Shown one piece after another: positions 1 through 6,015 of a stretch of 20,026 bases of DNA (position 1 is its first letter; each line of letters begins with the position of its first letter). The notes under the pieces were generated by a model. It made no database searches. It saw only the letters and a program-made list of their open reading frames with translations, and was not told the origin of the DNA. The translations under genes were made by a program, and so were the position numbers. The stretch is from CAZNRY01 sp964575675 (GTDB lineage Bacteria; Eisenbacteria; RBG-16-71-46; CAIMUX01; VGJL01): assembly GCA_964575675.1 (NCBI GenBank), contig CAZNRY010000061.1:1-20026 (forward strand). Reading direction: 5' to 3'.

Positions 1-114
1 GGAGGGAGTGGTCCGCGCGCCCTCGGAGTTGGGGATCACGACCGGCTCGTTCCCTTCCATGACGGCCACGCACGAATTCGTGGTGCCGAGCTCTATCCCG
101 ATGATCTTTCCCAT
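1..114 (-). CDS. dnaK: DnaK (Hsp70 chaperone), N-terminal fragment cut by window edge
   Basis: The first 38 codons of the Hsp70 chaperone DnaK are present; the rest lies beyond the left edge. The reverse strand translates to MGKIIGIELGTTNSCVAVM followed by EGNEPVVIPNSEGARTTPS. This is the phosphate-1 ATP-binding loop of the Hsp70 nucleotide-binding domain. The usual GIDLGTTNS reads GIELGTTNS here, a conservative Asp-to-Glu change. The ATG is preceded by AAAGGAGTAGGAG, a strong ribosome binding site. DnaK is a cytoplasmic ATP-dependent chaperone working with DnaJ and GrpE. A 220-bp gap with a possible terminator separates it from the activator gene upstream, so it probably has its own promoter. 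I found no CIRCE element. Confidence 0.93.
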   Translation of the reverse strand, partial: MGKIIGIELGTTNSCVAVMEGNEPVVIPNSEGARTTPS

Positions 115-198
115 CTCCTACTCCTTTCAGACAACCGCGGCCCCGCCCGTTCCCAAGCGAGGCTAGCTCAATTGGTTCCTCTCAGCCGGGGCAAGAAA

Positions 199-211
199 TG
201 GGCCAGGCCCA
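199..211 (-). terminator. Possible Rho-independent terminator after the sigma-54 activator gene
   Basis: TGGGCC-T-GGCCCA forms a compact hairpin on the minus strand, followed by TTTCTT. It lies about 125 nt past the stop codon of the activator gene and before dnaK. The stem is short (5-6 bp), so the call is moderate. Confidence 0.4.
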
Positions 212-254
212 GGTATCATGCGTCTCCAGGGCAGCATCACTAAAATGTTGAAAT

Positions 255-266
255 GTAATGAATTAC
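255..266. repeat. Small inverted repeat in the AT-rich gap before dnaK
   Basis: GTAAT-GA-ATTAC is a perfect dyad with 5-bp arms, inside an unusually AT-rich stretch (about 235-290) of otherwise GC-rich DNA. It could be a protein-binding site for dnaK or the activator gene. Nothing else supports this. Confidence 0.25.
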
Positions 267-334
267 GAGCTTGTCGATCAGAGCTGAATCCCGCGTGGAG
301 GGCGGTGTTTCGACCCCGAACCGCCCGGCCTGTT

Positions 335-1411
335 TCAATTCGGAACCGGCCGGATCCCGTACTTCCGCATCTTCCGCCAGAGGGTAGTTCGGGAGACACC
401 CAGACTCCTGGCGGTCCGCGAGAGACTCCCCTGCTCCCTGCGGATCGCCCGCCGGATGTAGCGCGCCTCAACATCATCCAGGCTGAGTCCGTCGGGAATA
501 GAGTCGTCCTGCCCCTCCCCCAGGCGGGGAAGACCGCGTTCGATGATCTCGGGCGGCAGATCCCGGGGCGTGATCAGCGGACCATCAGAGACGATCACGG
601 CATGCTCGACCGAGTTCTCGAGCTCGCGAACATTGCCCGGCCATTCGTAGTTCTGCAGGTATCCCCAGACCTGGTCCGAGAACCCGCCGACCGTGCGCCC
701 GTGCCGCTCGGAGAAGTTCTTGAGGAAGAAGCGGGCGAGGAATGGGATGTCCTCTTTCCGCTCGCGCAACGGCGGGATGTGGATGCGGAAGACGTTCAAT
801 CGATAGAAAAGATCCTCGCGGAACCGGCCGCTCGCGATCCCCGCGCGAAGATCGCTATTCGTGGCGGCGATCACGCGGACGTCGACATGAAGGGAATGAT
901 CGGCGCCGATCGGGCGCACCTCGTGGTCCTGCAGCACCCGCAGGAGCTTGACCTGCATGCTGGGCGACATTTCCCCGACCTCGTCCAGGAAAATCGTCCC
1001 CTGATCGGCGACCTCGAAGAGCCCGCGCCGTTTCTCCCGCGCATCGGTGAAGGCCCCCCTCAGATGACCGAACAGCTCGCTCTCGATCAAGGTCTCCGGG
1101 ATCGCGCCGGCGTTGACCGCGACGAAGGCCTTGCCGGCCCGCTTGCTCTGGAGATGGATGAAGCGCGCGACCTTCTCTTTCCCCGTACCGCTCTCGCCGG
1201 TGATCAGCACCGTGCTCTCGGTCGGACCGATTCGATCGACGAGATGCAGCACTTTCTTCATCGCGTCGGAGACGCCGATGATCTGTTCCGATTGCGGGGA
1301 GCGGCCGCGCGCGAGGCTCACGACTTCCCGTTTCTCCCCACCGGTCGCTGGAGAATCGGCCCGATCATGCTTCCGACCCCGTCGTTTCGCCCTCTTCCTG
1401 CTTTGCGCCAT
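335..1411 (-). CDS. Sigma-54-type AAA+ activator without sensory domain (GAFTDA variant), Fis HTH
   Basis: This is a 358-residue bacterial enhancer-binding protein made of an AAA+ domain (about residues 44-275) and a C-terminal Fis-type helix-turn-helix (about 325-352, ending SVSRTTLWRK-like as GVSRTTLWRKMRKYGI). Visible motifs are Walker A GESGTGKE (72-79), Walker B TIFLDE (139-144), and the arginine-rich segment FRIHIPPLRERKEDIP. Family members remodel RNA polymerase-sigma-54 using ATP. The sigma-54 contact loop, normally GAFTGA, reads GAFTDA (119-124). No receiver, GAF or PAS domain precedes the AAA+ domain, only about 40 basic residues, so control must come from a partner, promoter strength or DNA binding (PspF-like layout). 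The chosen ATG overlaps the end of lysS by 47 bp and lacks a good ribosome binding site. A GTG at 1321 would remove the overlap and most of the basic leader. The target is unknown. Confidence 0.9.
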   Translation of the reverse strand: MAQSRKRAKRRGRKHDRADSPATGGEKREVVSLARGRSPQSEQIIGVSDAMKKVLHLVDRIGPTESTVLITGESGTGKEKVARFIHLQSKRAGKAFVAVNAGAIPETLIESELFGHLRGAFTDAREKRRGLFEVADQGTIFLDEVGEMSPSMQVKLLRVLQDHEVRPIGADHSLHVDVRVIAATNSDLRAGIASGRFREDLFYRLNVFRIHIPPLRERKEDIPFLARFFLKNFSERHGRTVGGFSDQVWGYLQNYEWPGNVRELENSVEHAVIVSDGPLITPRDLPPEIIERGLPRLGEGQDDSIPDGLSLDDVEARYIRRAIRREQGSLSRTARSLGVSRTTLWRKMRKYGIRPVPN

Positions 1412-2912
1412 CGTCCGGTTTCAGGAGCGGGAAGAAGAGGACGTCGCGAATGTTTGCCTCGCCCGTGAGCAGCATGACGAGCCGGTCCACCCCGATCCCG
1501 ACCCCGGCGGCAGGCGGCATCCCGTGTTCCATCGCGGTCAAGAACTCCTCGTCGACCTGCTGTGCCTCCTCGTCGCCCATCGCGCGACGCCCGGCCTGCT
1601 CCTCCAGGCGGGCTCGTTGATCGAGCGGATCGTTCAGCTCGGTGAAGGCGTTGGCGAACTCGCGCCCCGCGATGAAGAGCTCGAAACGCTCCACGAGGTC
1701 TTTGGGCGAATCCCTATGGGCCTTCGTCAGGGGGCTGATCGCCCGCGGGTAATCGATCACGAAGGTCGGCGCGACGAGCCGCGGAACCACCGCGGCATCG
1801 AAGACGTACTCGATCAGGGGCCCGCGCCCGGGGAGCGAGGGGAGGGGTTCACCGCGGCCATCGAGCCACGCCCGCAGGTGGTCGTCCGGAGCCTCGAGGA
1901 TGTCGATCCCCGCATGAACGCGGACCAGGTCGCGCATCGTTTCGCGGGCGAACGGCCTCGCAAGATCGCACACCGCGCCGTCCCATTCGAGCTCGAGCGA
2001 CCCCACCGTGGCGCGGGCCACCTCGCGGAACATCTCCTCGACCATGACCATCGCATCGCGATAGTCGGCGTAGGCCCAGTAGAACTCGAGCATCGTGAAT
2101 TCGGGATTGTGGTTTCGATCGATCCCCTCGTTGCGAAACACGCGGCCGATCTCGTAGACCCTCTCGATCCCGCCGATCAAGAGCCTTTTCAGGTGCAGCT
2201 CAAGCGCGATCCTCATGAAGAGGTCGAGGGACAACGCATTGTGGCGGGTCGTGAAGGGCCGCGCCATCGCGCCCCCGTAGATCGACTGTAGAACAGGCGT
2301 CTCGACCTCGAGGAATCCCCTCTCGTCGAGGAATCTCCGGAGGGTCGCGATGATGCGCGTGCGCATCTCGAGGCTCTTCCGCGCCGCAGGATTGACGATC
2401 AGGTCGACATGCCGCATCCGGTACCGAAGCTCCTTGTCAGTCACCTCGTCGAAGACCTGCCCGTCCTTCTCCTTGACGATCGGCAGAGGGAGAAGCCCCT
2501 TCGCGAGAATGCGGAAGGAGTCGGCGCGGACCGAGATTTCTCCCGTCCGCGTGCGGAATGGAAGCCCCTCGATGCCGATGAAGTCCCCCAGGTCGCAGAG
2601 CTTCAGGATGTCGTAGCGTCCATCCGGCAGACCGTCGCGGCGGAGGTAGATCTGGATCCGTCCGCTCGCGTCCTGAATGTGCGCGAACGACGCCTTGCCC
2701 ATCTCGCGCAGGCTCACGATCCGGCCCGCGATCGCGACCCGTTCCTTCTCCTCGATCTCGGAGAACCGATCGAGGACCTCGAGCGCTGTATGCGTTCGGC
2801 GGAAGGAGTGCGGGTAGGGATCCTCACCGATCTCGCGCAGCTTGGCGAGCTTCTCGAGGCGAACCCTGCGGAGTTCTTCGAGCCGGTCCAATCGACCCTC
2901 CTCTGGCGACAT
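1365..2912 (-). CDS. lysS: Lysine-tRNA ligase (class II)
   Basis: Class II lysyl-tRNA synthetase charges tRNA-Lys with lysine in the cytoplasm, using ATP. At 515 residues it is close to the usual bacterial length. It has an N-terminal anticodon-binding OB fold (about residues 58-140). The catalytic core shows motif 1 (FLEVETPVLQ, about 200), motif 2 (RVFRNEGIDRNHNPEFTMLE, about 257-276) and motif 3 (GVGIGVDRLVMLL, near 475). The DKELRYRMRHVDLI and NAFTELNDPLDQ blocks are characteristic of LysRS. A good sigma-70-type promoter lies 39 bp upstream. The ATG at 2912 has only a weak GAAG ribosome site. A TTG at 2891 follows AGAGGAGG at ideal spacing and may be the true start, shortening the protein by seven residues. 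The 3' end overlaps the downstream activator gene. Confidence 0.97.
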   Translation of the reverse strand: MSPEEGRLDRLEELRRVRLEKLAKLREIGEDPYPHSFRRTHTALEVLDRFSEIEEKERVAIAGRIVSLREMGKASFAHIQDASGRIQIYLRRDGLPDGRYDILKLCDLGDFIGIEGLPFRTRTGEISVRADSFRILAKGLLPLPIVKEKDGQVFDEVTDKELRYRMRHVDLIVNPAARKSLEMRTRIIATLRRFLDERGFLEVETPVLQSIYGGAMARPFTTRHNALSLDLFMRIALELHLKRLLIGGIERVYEIGRVFRNEGIDRNHNPEFTMLEFYWAYADYRDAMVMVEEMFREVARATVGSLELEWDGAVCDLARPFARETMRDLVRVHAGIDILEAPDDHLRAWLDGRGEPLPSLPGRGPLIEYVFDAAVVPRLVAPTFVIDYPRAISPLTKAHRDSPKDLVERFELFIAGREFANAFTELNDPLDQRARLEEQAGRRAMGDEEAQQVDEEFLTAMEHGMPPAAGVGIGVDRLVMLLTGEANIRDVLFFPLLKPDDGAKQEEGETTGSEA

Positions 2913-2950
2913 GCAATCTTCGGTGGGGCTGCACGGAAGCGTCGTGGGTC

Positions 2951-2979
2951 AGTCTAAGGGTCACCCCGCCTCGGTTCAA
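2951..2979 (-). promoter_or_regulatory. Sigma-70-type promoter for lysS
   Basis: On the minus strand TTGAAC (2974-2979) and TAGACT (2951-2956) are separated by exactly 17 bp. Transcription would start near 2944, giving an mRNA leader of about 32 nt before the ATG at 2912. This is the best sigma-70-type match I found in the window. Confidence 0.65.
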
Positions 2980-3046
2980 GCGGTCGCCGGGCTGTACCCG
3001 GGCGCTCCTGGGCGATCATGCAGGGGCGATGCCGCAGCGAGCTGCG

Positions 3047-3907
3047 CTATGCGCCGAGCGCAGGCACGCCCCGAATGATCGCCCGGGCGCGCCCCCGCCC
3101 CGTCGGACAGACCGTCTGGAGCGGGCACTTCCGGCAATGCTCCGGCGTCAGGCGCGGCGGGCATCCTCCCGCGATCCCGAGGTGACAGAGCGGGAAGTCA
3201 TACCGGACAGGGTCCTCGGGGCAGACACGCCTCAGCGCGGAGGTCAGCTCCTCCGCCATCTTCCAGTTCGCCGTCCGCCGGGTCGTCAGCCCAAGGCGTC
3301 CGCCCACCCGCACGACGTGGGTGTCGAGCGGCACGAGAAGCGCGGACCGCGGAATGACGCCATCCCAGAGCCCGAGGTCGGGGTCGTCGGGCCCGGAACG
3401 GACCATCCAGCGGAGGTAGAGGTGCCATCTCTTGCACGCTCCACCGCGGGCTGGATCGGCCAGGAGGAACTTGAGTCCCGGCCCGGCCCGGCCCGCCGCC
3501 TCCCGGATTTCTCCGACGAAGCCGGCGAGCGCCGGACGAAGGTCGTGCCGCGACTCCCAGTGCCGAGCGAAGGCGCGGGCCATGTCGCCGTGGCGTGTGA
3601 GCAGAGCGCCGATCCCCGCGAGAAGCGCATCGAGATCGGCGCCCCGATGGAAGCGATAGCTCAGGCCCCGCATGCTGGGCGGTCCGCTCCTGAGCCGCTG
3701 CGATGGATGAGGGCCCAAGCGCGCGAAAAGCTCGGCCGTATGCGCCCGCATGAGATCGACGCGGCCGTACGCGAGGAGGGCCGCGAGCAGTCCGGCGACC
3801 TCGCGGTCCTCGGGTGACGGGTAGTCGAGCACGAGCCGGATCGGGTCCTGATCGACGCGGCCGGCCGCGAGCGCCCGAGACCGCAACTCCTCCAGCGCGC
3901 GGCGCAT
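3047..3907 (-). CDS. TIGR02757/DUF2400 family protein with C-terminal four-cysteine motif
   Basis: This 286-residue protein matches the TIGR02757 (DUF2400) family of unknown function. The family signatures seen are DREVAGLLAALLAYGR (about 37-52), the RFHRGADLDALL block, CKRWHLYLRWMVR, DLGLWDGVIP, PLDTHVVRVGGRLGL and DPVRYDFPLCHLGI. The fold is thought to resemble helix-hairpin-helix DNA glycosylases, with the Asp of PLDTHV in the position of a glycosylase aspartate. The C-terminus carries C249-x8-C258-x2-C261-x5-C267, close to the 4Fe-4S ligand spacing of endonuclease III (C-x6-C-x2-C-x5-C). I chose the ATG at 3907 because the family alignment begins just after it. An upstream ATG at 3982 would overlap the divergent yggS start. 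Enzymatic activity is not established. Confidence 0.82.
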   Translation of the reverse strand: MRRALEELRSRALAAGRVDQDPIRLVLDYPSPEDREVAGLLAALLAYGRVDLMRAHTAELFARLGPHPSQRLRSGPPSMRGLSYRFHRGADLDALLAGIGALLTRHGDMARAFARHWESRHDLRPALAGFVGEIREAAGRAGPGLKFLLADPARGGACKRWHLYLRWMVRSGPDDPDLGLWDGVIPRSALLVPLDTHVVRVGGRLGLTTRRTANWKMAEELTSALRRVCPEDPVRYDFPLCHLGIAGGCPPRLTPEHCRKCPLQTVCPTGRGRARAIIRGVPALGA

Positions 3908-3918
3908 GGCGGGAATCG

Positions 3919-3948
3919 TTGCGCCGCCCGGCGCCGGACGGCTAGGAT
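3919..3948 (+). promoter_or_regulatory. Possible promoter for yggS
   Basis: TTGCGC (3919-3924) and TAGGAT (3943-3948) are 18 bp apart in the 67-bp gap between the divergent DUF2400 and yggS genes. Transcription would start near 3955, about 20 nt before the chosen yggS ATG. The minus-strand gene has no equally clear promoter here. Confidence 0.45.
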
Positions 3949-3974
3949 TCGGCGATGTACGGCGGGACTTCGCG

Positions 3975-4652
3975 ATGGACATGACGACTCGCTACGAACA
4001 GGTGCGTCTCGGGATCGCCCGCGCGGCGGAGCGATGCGGACGTGATCCCTCGCGGATCACGCTGATCGCCGTCTCGAAAACGATGCCGGCAGAGAGGATT
4101 CGCGAGGCGTTCCGCCTCGGGATCCGTGATTTCGGGGAGAACAAGGTGCAGGAGCTGGCACTGAAGGCCGGGGAGCTCGCCGATCTGCCCATCCGCTGGC
4201 ACCTGGTCGGACACCTGCAGACGAACAAGGTGCGCGCCGTGCTCCCCCATGCGGCGATGATCCATTCGGTCGATTCCCTCCATCTCGTGCGGAAGATTCA
4301 TGAATCGCTCGCCCCTGGCCGCTCGATCGATCTCCTCCTGCAGGTCAATACATCGGGCGAGGAATCGAAGTTCGGCGTGGCGCCGGACGATCTTGCCTGG
4401 CTCGCCGCGTCGATCAGGGGACTCGACCGGCTCCGCGTCCTAGGACTCATGACGCTCGGACCCCTGACCGACGACGAGGATGCGATCCGCCGCTCGTTTC
4501 GCGAGCTCCGCGGGCTCCTTCCCGCGCTCAGGCAGTCGTTCCCCGAAGCGGATCTCCTTTCGATGGGAATGTCCGGCGACTTCGAAACCGCCATCGAGGA
4601 GGGCGCAACCCACGTCCGTGTGGGAACGGCCCTGTTCGGGCACCGTGGCTAG
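3975..4652 (+). CDS. yggS: YggS/PLPBP-family pyridoxal phosphate homeostasis protein
   Basis: This is a 225-residue member of the YggS (PLPBP/PROSC) family, monomeric cytoplasmic proteins that bind pyridoxal 5'-phosphate and help keep vitamin B6 and amino-acid pools balanced. They have the alanine-racemase barrel fold but no known enzyme activity. Signatures seen are AVSKTMPAERI with the PLP lysine at residue 35, DFGENKVQE, WHLVGHLQTNKV, LLQVNTSGEESKFG, and the phosphate-binding end SMGMSGDFETAI...GATHVRVGTALFG. The length is normal. I chose the ATG at 3975 because family members start a few residues before the ..RYEQVRLGIARAAERCGR helix. An ATG at 3981 is equally possible and the one at 3906 adds an unlikely Gly/Pro-rich leader. 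Its 3' end converges with the thioredoxin gene 67 bp away. Confidence 0.93.
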   Translation: MDMTTRYEQVRLGIARAAERCGRDPSRITLIAVSKTMPAERIREAFRLGIRDFGENKVQELALKAGELADLPIRWHLVGHLQTNKVRAVLPHAAMIHSVDSLHLVRKIHESLAPGRSIDLLLQVNTSGEESKFGVAPDDLAWLAASIRGLDRLRVLGLMTLGPLTDDEDAIRRSFRELRGLLPALRQSFPEADLLSMGMSGDFETAIEEGATHVRVGTALFGHRG

Positions 4653-4719
4653 ACGCATGAACCCCGCGCGCGGGCGCCCCCTTACCCTCCTCCATTCCGG
4701 CGGCGTGAAGGCAGGGCCG

Positions 4720-5307
4720 TCAACCCTCCTTCAGGAGGGACTCGACCGCCTGGACGATCGATTCCTTCGGCAGGGCGCCGACCATCTGGCCGGCGGTCCG
4801 CCCGCTGCGATCGATCAGGAAGAATGTCGGGATCCCCTCGACGCCGCCGAACTGGTTCGCCCATTTCCCTTCCCCATCGACGATGACGGGGTAGTTGATC
4901 CCAGCCTGCTGCATGAATGGGGAGACGAGTGTGGGGCCTCCGCGGTCCAGGGAGATGCCGAGAACCTCGAGGCCACGGCCGCCGTACTCCTTCTGAAGGT
5001 CGATCAGATGCGGGATCGTCCGCCGGCATGGACCGCACCATGTCGCCCAGAAATCGACGATCACGACCTTTCCCTTGCGGTCGCCGAGACGCCACGTGGA
5101 GCCGTCGATCCCGGTCGCCTGGATGTCCGGGGCGGGCCGGCGGGCGCCGGGATCAACCAGAGGGACCCGCGGAAACTGCGCCATCTGCGCCGCGCCTTTC
5201 CCTTCGGGCGATCGCGTCTCGACCGTACCTTCCTTCTTCCCCGAGCATCCGGCAATAAGAAGGACGGTGAGCAGGAACACGGGGACTGCATCAAGACGGG
5301 ACCTCAA
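4720..5307 (-). CDS. TlpA/ResA-like thioredoxin lipoprotein (TTG start)
   Basis: This 195-residue protein is an exported lipoprotein with a thioredoxin fold of the AhpC/TSA-TlpA-ResA type. It should act as a thiol-disulfide reductase outside the cytoplasm, for example in cytochrome c maturation or protein thiol repair. The signal peptide ends in lipobox LIAGC, with the lipidated cysteine at residue 21. The active site is WCGPC (C91 and C94) after VVIVDFWATW, and the cis-proline region is GVEGIPTFFLIDRSG. The start is inferred: no ATG lies in a sensible place, but a TTG at 5307 follows AAAGGAGGT at ideal spacing and places the basic and hydrophobic parts of the signal peptide correctly. An ATG at 5409 would add 34 implausible residues and overlap the divergent mog start. 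Its specific partner is unknown; no cytochrome maturation genes are nearby. Confidence 0.9.
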   Translation of the reverse strand: MRSRLDAVPVFLLTVLLIAGCSGKKEGTVETRSPEGKGAAQMAQFPRVPLVDPGARRPAPDIQATGIDGSTWRLGDRKGKVVIVDFWATWCGPCRRTIPHLIDLQKEYGGRGLEVLGISLDRGGPTLVSPFMQQAGINYPVIVDGEGKWANQFGGVEGIPTFFLIDRSGRTAGQMVGALPKESIVQAVESLLKEG

Positions 5308-5367
5308 GGAAACCTCCTTTTGCTGTCGACGAGGGGCCGCGCAGTGCGCGGCGCTCGAACGCAGCAT

Positions 5368-5376
5368 CTTATCACA
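5368..5376 (-). promoter_or_regulatory. Possible extended -10 promoter for the thioredoxin lipoprotein
   Basis: TG-T-GATAAG reads as an extended -10 element on the minus strand in the 80-bp divergent gap, about 60 bp before the TTG start. No clear -35 was found. The same TGTGATAA string occurs before degP. Confidence 0.35.
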
Positions 5377-5387
5377 GGAGTCCGCGG

Positions 5388-5993
5388 ATGACCGAACTGG
5401 GCGGCGCACACGATCCGCGCGGACCCGGATCCTCCCGGGTGCCGATTCGCTGCGCGGTCCTGACGATCAGCGATCGCGCCTCGCGCGGGGAATATGCCGA
5501 CCGGAGCGGGCCCGAGGTTGCGCGCATCCTTGCCGCGTGGGGCTGGCCGCCCGAGATCCTCGAGGTTCTGCCCGACGAGGAGCCGAGGATCGCGGACCGC
5601 ATGGCCGCGCTCGCCGATTCGGGATTCGATCTCATCGTGACGACAGGAGGGACCGGTCTTTCGGCGCGCGATCGGACCCCCGAGGCAACCCTCCACGCGG
5701 CCGACCGCCTCGCGCCGGGGATCATGGAGGCCGTCCGCGCGCGGACGGGAGCGCTGTTTCCGCGGGCCTACCTCTCGCGCGGGATCGCCGCGATGCGCGG
5801 ACGTTGTCTTCTCGTGAATCTGCCCGGTTCCGTTCGGGGAGCGAGAGAGAGCATCAATGCCCTCGCGGACATCCTCCCCCACGCGATCGACGTGCTACGC
5901 GAGGGCCCGCGGATCGAAGGCGAGCACGAACCACGGATGGACCCCGTGCGTCACGAACCGCCGGACTCGGCGCCGGACGCGCTTGAAAAGTGA
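5388..5993 (+). CDS. MogA/MoaB-family molybdopterin adenylyltransferase-like protein
   Basis: This 201-residue protein belongs to the MoCF-biosynthesis family (MogA/MoaB), cytoplasmic enzymes that adenylylate molybdopterin before molybdenum insertion. Family motifs are CAVLTISDRASRGEYADRSGP (about 22-42), the TTGGTG loop (85-90), RDRTPEA (94-100), and LVNLPGSVRGARESINALADILPHAI near the C-terminus. A ribosome site, AGGAG, precedes the ATG by nine bases. The roughly 18 N-terminal and 25 C-terminal residues outside the domain are low-complexity additions. No other molybdopterin gene is visible. The peptidase gene starts 22 bp after its stop, so the two are probably co-transcribed although their functions appear unrelated. 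MogA and MoaB cannot be told apart here. Confidence 0.88.
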   Translation: MTELGGAHDPRGPGSSRVPIRCAVLTISDRASRGEYADRSGPEVARILAAWGWPPEILEVLPDEEPRIADRMAALADSGFDLIVTTGGTGLSARDRTPEATLHAADRLAPGIMEAVRARTGALFPRAYLSRGIAAMRGRCLLVNLPGSVRGARESINALADILPHAIDVLREGPRIEGEHEPRMDPVRHEPPDSAPDALEK

Positions 5994-6015
5994 GCGGGGC
6001 ATTTCCAAGGAAGGG

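Noticed and set aside
115..334. CIRCE or sigma-32 heat-shock elements before dnaK
   Set aside because: No TTAGCACTC-N9-GAGTGCTAA repeat and no convincing CTTGAA/CCCCAT pair could be found.
218..1468. A 416-codon plus-strand frame opposite the first activator gene
   Set aside because: The minus strand carries clear AAA+ motifs; this is its shadow.
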